From the NCBI GenBank assembly GCA_015068615.1, contig SVKE01000004.1, positions 1 through 46,985 on the forward strand: a stretch of 46,985 nt of DNA. The letters run 5' to 3'. This document shows positions 38,138 to 46,985 of this stretch, piece after piece (within the stretch, counting starts at the first letter, position 1; every line of letters starts with the position of its first letter). Source of the stretch: Oscillospiraceae bacterium (GTDB lineage: Bacteria; Bacillota; Clostridia; UBA1381; UBA9506). The notes under the pieces were generated by a model that was given only the letters and a program-made list of their open reading frames with translations, was not told the origin of the DNA and ran no database searches. Made by a program: the position numbers and the translations under genes.

Positions 38138-39005
38138 CACGGCTTCCCACCTCATTCCAGAGAGTAAAGCCGAGAATCAGGAGGCCGCCCACGACCTGCC
38201 ACACACGCATGGTCTCGCCGAGAATGCATACAGACGCGAGCACGGCAACCAAAGGGTCAATATAGCTGAGGATGGCCGCTTTCTGGCCGGGAAGTGCCTT
38301 GAGTGCCGAAAAATACAGGCAGTAGGCAAGCCCGGTATGAACCAGCCCGACAGTCAATAGCAGCGCCCAGCCTTGTCCGTTTAACGCTCCCGGATGCATG
38401 CCGCCTGTTAAAGCCACATAAGGAAACAGCGTGACAACAGCAGCAAGAAATTGCAGGAACGTACGGTGAATGCCGTCCACACCCTTTATAAACTTATTCA
38501 ACACAATCACCGTCGCATAAAACAGCGCGGCACAAAGGCCAAACAGAATACCGACGGCATTTGAGCTGCCGCCTTCTGCATCTCCGATGCCCGTAATCAG
38601 CACAAGCCCCAGCGTGGACATAAAAAAACAGACAAGCTGCTTTGCTGTCAGCTTTTCGTGGAACAAAAGCGGACAGACGGCCGTGACAATGACCGGCGCA
38701 AAATAATAGCTCAGGGTCGCCACGGAAACCGTGGTGTACCGATAGGCCTCAAACAGAAAAATCCAGTTAATGCCCATGGCAATCCCGGAGACAAGCAAGA
38801 GCGGAAGCTCTTTTTTTATGTTTGAGAATGCAGGCCTTTGCCGGCTTATCAAAAGATAAGTGCCGATTAAGAGTGTCGCCAGCACCGCCCGATACAGCGC
38901 AATTTCGCCGGAGGGCAGAGGAATACCGCGCACAAAAACACCGATTGTTCCAAAAATAATCATCGAAAAAACCAGCATCAGGCTGCGGCTTTTCAGCTTG
39001 TTCAT
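38094..39005 (-). CDS. EamA/DMT-superfamily transporter
   Basis: Ten hydrophobic segments; two EamA-like repeats; start MNKLKSRS behind ggaggt. Confidence 0.88.
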   Translation of the reverse strand: MNKLKSRSLMLVFSMIIFGTIGVFVRGIPLPSGEIALYRAVLATLLIGTYLLISRQRPAFSNIKKELPLLLVSGIAMGINWIFLFEAYRYTTVSVATLSYYFAPVIVTAVCPLLFHEKLTAKQLVCFFMSTLGLVLITGIGDAEGGSSNAVGILFGLCAALFYATVIVLNKFIKGVDGIHRTFLQFLAAVVTLFPYVALTGGMHPGALNGQGWALLLTVGLVHTGLAYCLYFSALKALPGQKAAILSYIDPLVAVLASVCILGETMRVWQVVGGLLILGFTLWNEVGSRATGQARARGRAFRP

Positions 39006-39022
39006 TGGTACCTCCCTATGGT

Positions 39023-41647
39023 TCATTCTGCCTCAGATGTTTTCTTTTCCATTAGAATTGTCCGTATACTCTTAACAAAATCCCCTTTTTCCGCCTGAAT
39101 TTTATACTGCTCCAGCATTTCCTGCAGAGAGGCCTCCACCTGCAGGACCTCTGCCTCCAGAGAGCTTGCCGGCATTCTGTAGGCCCCGCTGCCAAAGATA
39201 ATCAGCTGCTCCAGCGCGTCGGAGGTGGCTACTGTTACCCTGTAGTTGCGGCTTAATTCCTTGGCAGTTTTCTCAATGTAGGCGTCAGCGGTCTGTGCCT
39301 CCTTTGTATAGACAATCGTAATGCCATCCACACGCTCTGCCTCGCCGCGGTTTCCCTTGACCTTATACGCATCAAATACAAGGATAATTTCATAATGTGT
39401 AAAAACTTTATACGCAGCAATGCGCTCAATCAGCCGGTTGCGGGCCGCCTCCAGACTCTCTCTTGCCAGCTCCTGCAGAGAATTCCAGGCAAAAATGATG
39501 TTATAGCCATCAATAAGCATATACTCCTGCTCTTTCTCCTGTCTGACTCTGTGCGGCTTTTGGGGGTTGGGCGCATCCTTTTGGGTATGCAACACCCGCC
39601 CGGGATGCCGCTCCCGAATTTTTCCGTACGTCTGCTCAAAAATCTTAAGCAGCTCATCATTTGAGGCGGAAATCGCAGAGCGAGAGCGTACTCCTGGCTC
39701 TTCTGCCTGCTTTTTAGGCTTTAAAACACTTTCTAGGTGCATGTGCTCCGTCACCTCATTCCATTTGACGGTAAAGCCCGCCCCGTGAGAGCAGAACACA
39801 GAATCTGCCGTATTGTCCACATCATTATCACAGCTGTAGCCAAGCTGCTCTATCACCGCCTCGGGATTTTTGCAGGGACCGTAGCCGCCAAAGGCACAGG
39901 TGAGCTTGCCCCGCCCGTGGGTGTAGCCAACCAGCTCCTTTTGATAATGCCGGATGGCCTCTGCTGCCACACGACCCGAAATTTTCGTTACGCCACTCCG
40001 AGTCTGCGGCAGCGAAAACTGTGCCCCCATCCGATCTAAATCCGTCATGGCACGGCCCACACTACCCTCCGGCACCTCCAGAGAAAATTCATAATATGGC
40101 TCCAGCAAAACGCTTTTGGCACAGCGAAGGCCGTGCCGCACCGCACGATAGGTGGCTTGTCGGAAATCGCCTCCCTCTGTGTGCTTTTGATGCGCCCTGC
40201 CGGATTTTAAAGTGATTTTAATATCCGTTATCGGCGAGCCTGTCAGAACGCCTAAATGGGTTTTTTCCATTAAATGCGTCAGCACAAGCCGCTGCCAGTT
40301 CTTTTCCAAAATGTCCTCGCCGCAATCCGTCTCAAATTGCATGCCCGCGCCCCGCTCCAGAGGCTCCAACAAAAGATGCACCTCCGCGTAATGCCGGAGA
40401 GGCTCATAATGTCCCACACCCTCCACGCGGTTTTCAATGGTTTCCTTATACACAATGCGACCCTCTGCAAAGGCCACCTCCATATCAAACCGTTTGAAGA
40501 TCAGCTGCTTTAAAACCTCGAGCTGTATTTCGCCCATGAGCCGCAGCTGAATTTCCTGCAGGGCCTCATTCCAGACCACATGCAGCTGGGTCTCCTCCTG
40601 CTCCAGCTGTTTAAGCTTTGTCAGCGCGGCTATAGCATCAACGCCCCGCGGCAGAATGACGCGATAATTAAAAATCGGCTCTGCCGTCAGCCTGTCTGCG
40701 TTTTTCTCAAAGCCAAGCCCTTGCCCCGCATAGGTTTTCATCGGCCCCGTCACCGCACAAATGCAGCCGGCCTCGGCCACCTCCGCATTCCGGTATTTCT
40801 CTCCTGAATAGATGCGGATTTCATTCACCTTTTCGCCAACGCCCGTTTCCTCGGCAATCAGGCTCTTCACACGCAGGCTGCCTCCGGTAATTTTCATAAA
40901 AGAAAGCCGCTGACCCCGCTCATCCTGACTGATTTTAAAAATCCGCGCACCAAATTCTGCCACCGACTCACTCTGCTGCGCCAGACGGGCAAAGGCACGA
41001 AGAAACCTTTCCACGCCCTCCATCTTTAAAGCTGAGCCGGAAAAGCAGGGAAACAAATGCCGCTTACGAATGGCGGCCATAACGGCTTTTTCCGAAATTT
41101 CGCCCTGCTCTAAATAGGCATGCATCACTGCCTCATCACACATGGCAAGGTTTTCATGCAGTCTCTTTCTATCCTCGTCCGTAAAGTCTACAATGTTCTC
41201 GTTAAAGTCCCGCTGTAGCTCTTCTATCACCCGGTCCTTATCTGCGCCGGCCAAATCCATTTTGTTAATAAAAATAAAGGTGGGAATACCGCGTGCTTCC
41301 AGTAATTCCCACAGGGTTTTTGTATGTCCTTGTATGCCGTCCGTGGCACTGATGACCAAAATTGCATAATCAAGCACCGCCAGAGTCCGCTCGGCCTCTG
41401 CGGTGAAATCAATATGCCCCGGCGTATCGAGCAGAGTAAGCTCTGTATCGCCCAGCGTCATAACCGCCTGCTTAGAAAAAATGGTGATGCCGCGAAGGCG
41501 CTCCATTTCGTCTGTATCTAAAAAGGTGTTTTGCGCGTCCACCCGACCCAGCTTGCGAATTTCTCCCGCGCAGTATAAAAGTCCCTCCGACAGGGTGGTT
41601 TTTCCAGCATCCACATGAGCGAGGATGCCTGTCACAATTCTTTTCAT
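39023..41647 (-). CDS. TetM/EF-G-like translational GTPase fused to C-terminal NYN (YacP/Rae1-like) nuclease domain
   Basis: GTPase motifs GILAHVDAGKTTL, RGITIF, DTPGH, NKMD; EF-G-like domains through HMHLESVL; C-terminal MLIDGYNIIFAW...ILVFDAYKVKG...TKEAQTADAYIEKTAKEL...VATSDALEQLIIFGSGAYRM (YacP motifs), NYN part encoded 39023-39520. Confidence 0.9.
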   Translation of the reverse strand: MKRIVTGILAHVDAGKTTLSEGLLYCAGEIRKLGRVDAQNTFLDTDEMERLRGITIFSKQAVMTLGDTELTLLDTPGHIDFTAEAERTLAVLDYAILVISATDGIQGHTKTLWELLEARGIPTFIFINKMDLAGADKDRVIEELQRDFNENIVDFTDEDRKRLHENLAMCDEAVMHAYLEQGEISEKAVMAAIRKRHLFPCFSGSALKMEGVERFLRAFARLAQQSESVAEFGARIFKISQDERGQRLSFMKITGGSLRVKSLIAEETGVGEKVNEIRIYSGEKYRNAEVAEAGCICAVTGPMKTYAGQGLGFEKNADRLTAEPIFNYRVILPRGVDAIAALTKLKQLEQEETQLHVVWNEALQEIQLRLMGEIQLEVLKQLIFKRFDMEVAFAEGRIVYKETIENRVEGVGHYEPLRHYAEVHLLLEPLERGAGMQFETDCGEDILEKNWQRLVLTHLMEKTHLGVLTGSPITDIKITLKSGRAHQKHTEGGDFRQATYRAVRHGLRCAKSVLLEPYYEFSLEVPEGSVGRAMTDLDRMGAQFSLPQTRSGVTKISGRVAAEAIRHYQKELVGYTHGRGKLTCAFGGYGPCKNPEAVIEQLGYSCDNDVDNTADSVFCSHGAGFTVKWNEVTEHMHLESVLKPKKQAEEPGVRSRSAISASNDELLKIFEQTYGKIRERHPGRVLHTQKDAPNPQKPHRVRQEKEQEYMLIDGYNIIFAWNSLQELARESLEAARNRLIERIAAYKVFTHYEIILVFDAYKVKGNRGEAERVDGITIVYTKEAQTADAYIEKTAKELSRNYRVTVATSDALEQLIIFGSGAYRMPASSLEAEVLQVEASLQEMLEQYKIQAEKGDFVKSIRTILMEKKTSEAE

Positions 41648-41769
41648 AGCCGTTTATCCTATCTGTAAAAGCTCGCTATTATTTTGACTTGCTCTAGTGG
41701 ATACGAAATATGAGTCTACAACCCTTTGCATCACATTGGGAAAATGTATGGTTTCTGTGCTTTTAACTT

Positions 41770-43230
41770 TTATAAAACAGAAACAGAAACAGTAGCAACA
41801 GCTCCTCGCGGAATTTCAAGTGTTCCGTCAAAATTTTCGGCAACAGTATCTATCGGAACCAGATAATCCGGGGTTTCAAAACTGTTGTGGGCATTTAGGT
41901 CACCGTTACCCAAAATCCGAATCGTTGCATCGCCGGTAAAGCGTCCCCCAAGTGGATCCAACCGGACAACAGCACCCGATTCACAGGAGAGGTTGACAAC
42001 GGTTGCTGTAAGCGTGTTATCCTTGATGGATGCGGATACAGAAATATCGCTATCCTCTGCCAGCGTGCGGATGCATTGCGCGTTCTGGTGTGCCTTATAC
42101 ATCTCAAACACATGGTAGGTGGGGGTGCGGAAGCACTGATCTCCATGGGCAATAAACAAAGACTGCAAACCGTTGACCATTTGTGCGATGGTTGCCAGCA
42201 GAATCTTATCACAGTGATTATTGAAAATATTCAGTGTCAAACCGGCCACGGCCGCATCCAGCTGATAGCTCTGCTGCTGCCACAGGGGTGCGGTCATATC
42301 ACCAGAATTATACCAGCAACCCCACTCATCGATGGCGAGCTTACCGATGTGCTCCTGCTGATTACCCAGGGCCATGCCCCACAGACGGGTGATGGCTTCT
42401 TCCATGCCGGCAGCGATGCCAATGAGCTTATTCCAATCGTTCTTATCAAAGTTCTCCGGTTCCAGACAGTCGGAAGAATTGGTATAATAATGCAGTGCCA
42501 TGGCCGCTACCGTCTTGCGCGGTGACCGGGTGGTGGCAAAATTATCCAGCACTTCCCGATGCCAAATATAGTCATCCCGCTGTGCACCGCAGCCGCAGGC
42601 AATCATTTCAATGTCCGGTGTTACATTGCACATCAGTTCAGAAAAGCGACGGAATTCCCAGGCATAGTACTGAGGTGTCATATTTCCGCCACCGCCAAAG
42701 TTTTCGTTGCCCACACCCCACAGTTTGACGTTATATGGCTCTTTATGGCCGTTGGCTTCCCGCAACTTTGCCATGGTGGTGGTTCCGGCAGGGGAATTAC
42801 AATAGTCCACCCAATCACGGATGTTCAAGGGTGTAGTGCTGGTGATGTTGGCGGCAATATAGGGCTCCGCACCGCACAGCTGCGTAAAATTCATAAATTC
42901 ATCAGTACCTACTTGGTTAGTTTCATAAATTCCGTCAAACTTTGTCCACCAGCCAACCCGAACAGGTCTGTCCTTTTTGGGGCCGATGCCGTCTTTCCAG
43001 TCATAGGACTCGGCAAAACAGCCGCCGGGCCAGCGCAGAACGGAAATGCCGGCCTGTTTGACTGCGTCAATAATATCCTTGCGGAAACCATTGATATGCT
43101 CAGCTCCGCTGTCTTCGCCACAGTAGATGCCGTCATAGATCACGCTTCCCAGATGCTCAATGAAAGCGCCGTAAAGCCGGGGGGAAATGGTGCCGATTTT
43201 TTCCGGAAAAACAAGATAAACTTTTTTCAT
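41770..43230 (-). CDS. Alpha-N-arabinofuranosidase (GH51)
   Basis: LYGAFIEHLGSVIYDGIYCGEDS, LRWPGGCFAESYDWKDGIGP, LWGVGNENFGGGG, IDEWGCWYN; start MKKVYLVFPEKIG. Confidence 0.94.
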   Translation of the reverse strand: MKKVYLVFPEKIGTISPRLYGAFIEHLGSVIYDGIYCGEDSGAEHINGFRKDIIDAVKQAGISVLRWPGGCFAESYDWKDGIGPKKDRPVRVGWWTKFDGIYETNQVGTDEFMNFTQLCGAEPYIAANITSTTPLNIRDWVDYCNSPAGTTTMAKLREANGHKEPYNVKLWGVGNENFGGGGNMTPQYYAWEFRRFSELMCNVTPDIEMIACGCGAQRDDYIWHREVLDNFATTRSPRKTVAAMALHYYTNSSDCLEPENFDKNDWNKLIGIAAGMEEAITRLWGMALGNQQEHIGKLAIDEWGCWYNSGDMTAPLWQQQSYQLDAAVAGLTLNIFNNHCDKILLATIAQMVNGLQSLFIAHGDQCFRTPTYHVFEMYKAHQNAQCIRTLAEDSDISVSASIKDNTLTATVVNLSCESGAVVRLDPLGGRFTGDATIRILGNGDLNAHNSFETPDYLVPIDTVAENFDGTLEIPRGAVATVSVSVL

Positions 43231-43537
43231 AATGATTCTCCTTTTCTCTAAAGTTTTAGCAACCCTGTCCATGGTATGCTTTTTGCCCATGTTTTCGCAG
43301 ATAGTGCTTGTCAAGCAATGCTTGCTGCACTAGTCCCGGGGTGCGATTGATGGATATGGTGTGCCTGTTCATGATGCAACCTTCATATCATTATTTGCTG
43401 TGACAAAAACCATCAGTAAGCATATTTTTTATTGTATAATTGCGCCAGCACAGAAACAAAAAATTTTACGTCAAAATATAGACTTCTGTTACTGTTCGCG
43501 GTTTAATTGAATCATATGCTCGTTCCCTATCCTTATA

Positions 43538-44899
43538 TTAATTTCGCAGGCTGTGAATCGGAGCGGGAATCCGTCCGCCGCGGGCAATGAAGGCCTCGCT
43601 TTTATGCGGATTCACCGGCATCACAGGGCCGGTGCCCAGAAGGCCGCCGAATTCCACCGTATCGCCCACCACCGTGCCCGGTGCCGGGATGATGCGCACA
43701 GCCGTTGTTTTATTGTTCACCATACCAATGGCTGCCTCGTCTGCAATAATGGCAGATAGAGTCGCGGCCGGCGTTTCGCCGGGGACACAAATCATATCAA
43801 GCCCGACAGAGCAGACACAGGTCATGGCTTCCAGCTTATCCAAGGAAAGTGCGCCGCACTCTGCCGCCGCAATCATGCCTGCATCCTCGCTGACGGGGAT
43901 GAAGGCGCCGGACAGCCCACCCACATAGGAGCTGGCCATAACGCCGCCCTTCTTCACTGCGTCATTTAAAAGAGCCAACGCCGCCGTCGTGCCATGGGTG
44001 CCGCATTTCTCCAAGCCCATTTCCTCTAATATATATGCCACGCTGTCGCCCACTGCAGGGGTCGGCGCAAGTGATAAATCCACAATGCCAAAGGGAACGC
44101 CCAGCCTCCGGGAGGCCTCCTGCGCCACCAGCTGGCCCATGCGGGTGATTTTAAAGGCGGTTTTCTTAACGGTTTCGGCCACCACGCCAAAATCCGCACC
44201 CTTCACCTGCTCCAGTGCGCATTTAACCACACCGGGGCCCGAAACACCTACATTGATGACAGCCTCCGGTTCGCCAACACCGCAAAAGGCACCAGCCATG
44301 AAGGGGTTATCCTCCACCGCATTACAGAAAATCACCAGCTTAGCACAGCCAAAGCCGCCTTTATCCGCGGTTTTTTTTGCTGTTTCTTTAATGATTCTGC
44401 CCATCTCTGCCACCGCATCCATATTGATGCCGGCCCGGGTGGTGCCTACATTTACACTGGAGCAAACCCGTTCGGTAACAGAAAGCGCCTCGGGAATGGA
44501 GGCAATCAGCATGCTGTCGCCGTGCGTCATGCCCTTGTGTACCAAGGCAGAATAGCCACCAATAAAATTCACACCTGTCGCCAGAGCCGCTCTATCCAAC
44601 GTCCGTGCCAGCAGAACGCCGTCCTCCGGGCTTTTGGCCGCACCCAGCAAGAGGGCCGCCGGCGTGACGGATATGCGCTTATTGATGATGGGAATGCCAT
44701 ATTCTGCCTCTATCTGCTCCGCCGTCTTCACAAGCCCCGCCGCCTGCGTTGTGATGCGGTCATAGACCTTGTCACAAACCTTATGTATATCACTATCCGT
44801 ACAGGACAAAAGAGAAATGCCCATGGTGACAGTACGGATATCCAAATGCTCCTCGGAAATCATTTTAATGGTTTCCATTATTTCAAGAGAGTTTAACAT
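43538..44899 (-). CDS. UPF0210 / PFL family protein
   Basis: [33 protein letters not shown]...[16 protein letters not shown]...[17 protein letters not shown]. Confidence 0.93.
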   Translation of the reverse strand: MLNSLEIMETIKMISEEHLDIRTVTMGISLLSCTDSDIHKVCDKVYDRITTQAAGLVKTAEQIEAEYGIPIINKRISVTPAALLLGAAKSPEDGVLLARTLDRAALATGVNFIGGYSALVHKGMTHGDSMLIASIPEALSVTERVCSSVNVGTTRAGINMDAVAEMGRIIKETAKKTADKGGFGCAKLVIFCNAVEDNPFMAGAFCGVGEPEAVINVGVSGPGVVKCALEQVKGADFGVVAETVKKTAFKITRMGQLVAQEASRRLGVPFGIVDLSLAPTPAVGDSVAYILEEMGLEKCGTHGTTAALALLNDAVKKGGVMASSYVGGLSGAFIPVSEDAGMIAAAECGALSLDKLEAMTCVCSVGLDMICVPGETPAATLSAIIADEAAIGMVNNKTTAVRIIPAPGTVVGDTVEFGGLLGTGPVMPVNPHKSEAFIARGGRIPAPIHSLRN

Positions 44900-44932
44900 G
44901 AAACGCTCCCATCCTTCCTGCAAAAAGCCATC

Positions 44933-45202
44933 TTAGATTCTGTGCATGGACTGAAATAAGTCCTCGTGCTGGATATGTATGGAAAGACCGCGCTCTTTAC
45001 CCAGTGCATCCAGCATGCCGGAAAGCTCCTTAAAGCTGGCTGTGGCCTCCTTGGTTTCCACCAGCATAATCATGGTGAAAAAATCTTGCATAATGGTTTG
45101 AGAAATATCCAGAATGTTCACCTTATGCGCTGCGAGCACATGGCTGACATCGGCAATGATGCCGATTTTATCGTGCCCGACCACGGTGATGACTGCTCTC
45201 AT
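44933..45202 (-). CDS. UPF0237 ACT domain-containing protein
   Basis: MRAVITVVGHDKIGIIADVSHVLAAHKVNILDISQTIMQDFFTMIMLVE. Confidence 0.93.
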   Translation of the reverse strand: MRAVITVVGHDKIGIIADVSHVLAAHKVNILDISQTIMQDFFTMIMLVETKEATASFKELSGMLDALGKERGLSIHIQHEDLFQSMHRI

Positions 45203-45298
45203 GTTTCATTCCTCCAAATTAATGATAAATTCTTTTATTAGAGTAACACACAATGCGCCAAAATGCAAGGGTTTTCCCCTTCATCCGCCGCTTTTGGT

Positions 45299-46030
45299 TC
45301 AGATTTCTGGCTTAAAGCTTGGCATCAGCTGCAGCTTAAACAGATTGCGCTCATGGAGCGCGTCAATTCTCTTCTTTGTTTCGGCATCTTCGATGATGCC
45401 CTCGCGGATGTACCTGTCTAAAACCGCATAGGTAAAGCCCAGATTATCCTCATCCGTTTTGCCACAAAGTCCGTCAATCGGTGTTTTTTCCACCAGGACC
45501 TCCGGTAACCCGCACAGTCTTCCTATTTGCTTAATTTCCGCAACCGTCAGGTTAGAAAGCGGTGAAAAATCGCCGGCCGCATCGCCGTAACGCGTGGAAT
45601 ATCCCACCCAGTCCTCGGACAGATTACAGGTGTTTGCCACGCGGCCGTTACAGCTTTGCGACACAGCATAAAGCGTCGCCATTCTGATGCGGGGCGGCAG
45701 ATTCGTCCGCGTTTGCGTTGCAACAACAAGCTCCTTGGGCAAATGATTCAGCACGCCCTCCACGGCATCCTTTACATTCACGGTATAGCTTTTTATGCCG
45801 AGATGCTTCACCAAAAGCTGCGCACAGTCGATATCAGGCTGCTCGCCGCAGGGCATCAGCACGCCGATAACCCTGTCGCGTCCCAGCGCCTCAACGCAAA
45901 GCGCCGCCACAACAGAACTGTCCTTACCGCCGGAAATGCCGACAACCGCGTTGCAGTCCTTTCCGTTTTGTTCAAAAAAATCACGAATCCATTCTACGCA
46001 GGCCTGTCTGACCTTTTCTGCCTGAAACAT
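45299..46030 (-). CDS. nadE: NH3-dependent NAD(+) synthetase
   Basis: VVGISGGKDSSVVAALCVEALG, RIRMATLYAVSQ, NLSEDWVGYSTRYGDAAGDFSPLSNLTVAEI; no glutaminase domain. Confidence 0.94.
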   Translation of the reverse strand: MFQAEKVRQACVEWIRDFFEQNGKDCNAVVGISGGKDSSVVAALCVEALGRDRVIGVLMPCGEQPDIDCAQLLVKHLGIKSYTVNVKDAVEGVLNHLPKELVVATQTRTNLPPRIRMATLYAVSQSCNGRVANTCNLSEDWVGYSTRYGDAAGDFSPLSNLTVAEIKQIGRLCGLPEVLVEKTPIDGLCGKTDEDNLGFTYAVLDRYIREGIIEDAETKKRIDALHERNLFKLQLMPSFKPEI

Positions 46031-46102
46031 AAATGTACCTCCAAATTTTAAAAATTTCTGACTTTATTTTATAAAGACTGTATAATTTAGATGTCAGCAT
46101 CA

Positions 46103-46277
46103 GAGGCTCCCTTGTGTAAAGGGAGCTGTCAGCGTAGCTGACTGAGGGATTGATTCTTGCCGTAAAAAGTAAGGTCTCCTTATCCCTCCACCACCTTCGG
46201 TGGTCCCCCTCCCTTAATGCTACGCATCAAAGGAGGCAAGACGGGAGCTGTCAGCGTAGCTGACTGAGGGATTGTTT
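46103..46277. repeat. Structured extragenic repeat, copy 1
   Basis: ctccctt-tgtgt-aaagggag, gtcagc-gta-gctgac, gagggatt...atccctc, caccacc-ttcg-gtggt hairpins; near-identical to 46802-46976 (two mismatches seen). Confidence 0.9.
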
Positions 46278-46443
46278 ACTTTATTCATTTACAACCCCTC
46301 CGAGTTGCTTCGCAACCCACCTTCCCCTCAAGGGGACGGCTTTTCTATTTCGTCAAATTTCGACATATCCATATTGCGATGCATAAGGTTTAGATGCAAA
46401 CCTTTTTTGGTGTCATGTTCGTGTCTAGTTAGAAACGAAAAAG

Positions 46444-46791
46444 TTATTCGCACAATTTCCAATGATTACTGTTAAATAAGTCCCATATCCAACCGTATTT
46501 TTCATACAGCTTATAGTTTTCATCATCATTTGATGGATAATCTCCATTTGGGGTATTATATGCATTAATTTCATAATCCATTGCAATTTCAGAGGCATTT
46601 TCGATAACTTCTTCCGTTGCTTTTAGTTCAACGACATAAGGTATTTTCTCAACAAACCCAAGATTAAATAATTGTTTATCTACAACCACAGAAAGTATTT
46701 CTATATCCAATTTATTTATATCAATGAACTCTTTTAAAACGATATATTCGTTCTCTGTCATCTCAACTTTCATGTTTGCACTTCCTTTCAA
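46444..46791 (-). CDS. Hypothetical protein (115 aa, acidic) flanked by direct repeats
   Basis: ORF with plausible SD (ggaagtg) and acidic soluble composition; no family recognised. Confidence 0.6.
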   Translation of the reverse strand: MKGSANMKVEMTENEYIVLKEFIDINKLDIEILSVVVDKQLFNLGFVEKIPYVVELKATEEVIENASEIAMDYEINAYNTPNGDYPSNDDENYKLYEKYGWIWDLFNSNHWKLCE

Positions 46792-46801
46792 AGGCTCCCT
46801 T

Positions 46802-46976
46802 GAGGCTCCCTTGTGTAAAGGGAGCTGTCAGCGTAGCTGACTGAGGGATTGATTCTTGCCGTAAAAAGTAAGGTCGCCTTATCCCTCCACCACCTTCGGC
46901 GGTCCCCCTCCCTTAATGCTACGCATCAAAGGAGGCAAGACGGGAGCTGTCAGCGTAGCTGACTGAGGGATTGTTT
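46802..46976. repeat. Structured extragenic repeat, copy 2
   Basis: Offset +699 bp from copy 1; the 32-mer GGGAGCTGTCAGCGTAGCTGACTGAGGGATTG occurs at 46121, 46243, 46820 and 46942. Confidence 0.9.
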
Positions 46977-46985
46977 TGCTTTTTT

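Noticed and set aside
39023-41647. Calling this ORF a tetracycline-resistance gene (tetM/tetO/tetW)
   Set aside because: Motifs place it in the translational GTPase superfamily, but it is embedded in core genes, carries a C-terminal NYN domain and has no mobile context; resistance cannot be inferred from sequence reading
46103-46976. CRISPR array from the repeated 32-mers
   Set aside because: Repeats are internally palindromic, spacing is irregular (122/577/122 bp), no uniform spacers and no cas genes

Overview
46,985-bp chromosomal window from a Firmicutes/Clostridia-type genome. Most of it is core housekeeping sequence. Main content: PPi-dependent phosphofructokinase; a sugar module (D-lyxose isomerase-like, DUF4432 epimerase-like, PfkB kinase) with overlapping divergent promoters and a decayed ROK regulator; seven tRNA genes (Gly, Arg, His, Gln-CTG, Gln-TTG, Lys, Leu-CAA); dacF-like carboxypeptidase; a Zn/Cd-type P-ATPase operon (ArsR, HMA protein, ATPase); trmK/nif3-like; acyl-CoA synthetase with an XRE-cupin regulator; argGH; ruvCAB; ddl, murI, argS; an S41/M23/S41 envelope-protease cluster; a very large two-module GT-C glycosyltransferase; rlmB and a ROK glucokinase; a TetM/EF-G-like GTPase fused to a YacP/Rae1-like NYN nuclease domain; a GH51 arabinofuranosidase; UPF0210 with its ACT partner; nadE. 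Accessory signals are concentrated at both ends (SLOG/XRE divergent pair with an inverted operator-like repeat, structured MITE-like repeats, a repeat-flanked orphan gene) and just after the tRNA cluster (XRE gene remnant). The best candidates for something under-described are the GTPase-NYN fusion, the SLOG/XRE module and the repeat-bracketed right end. No CRISPR array, rRNA or intact transposase was seen. All homology calls are from motif recognition only; no searches were run.
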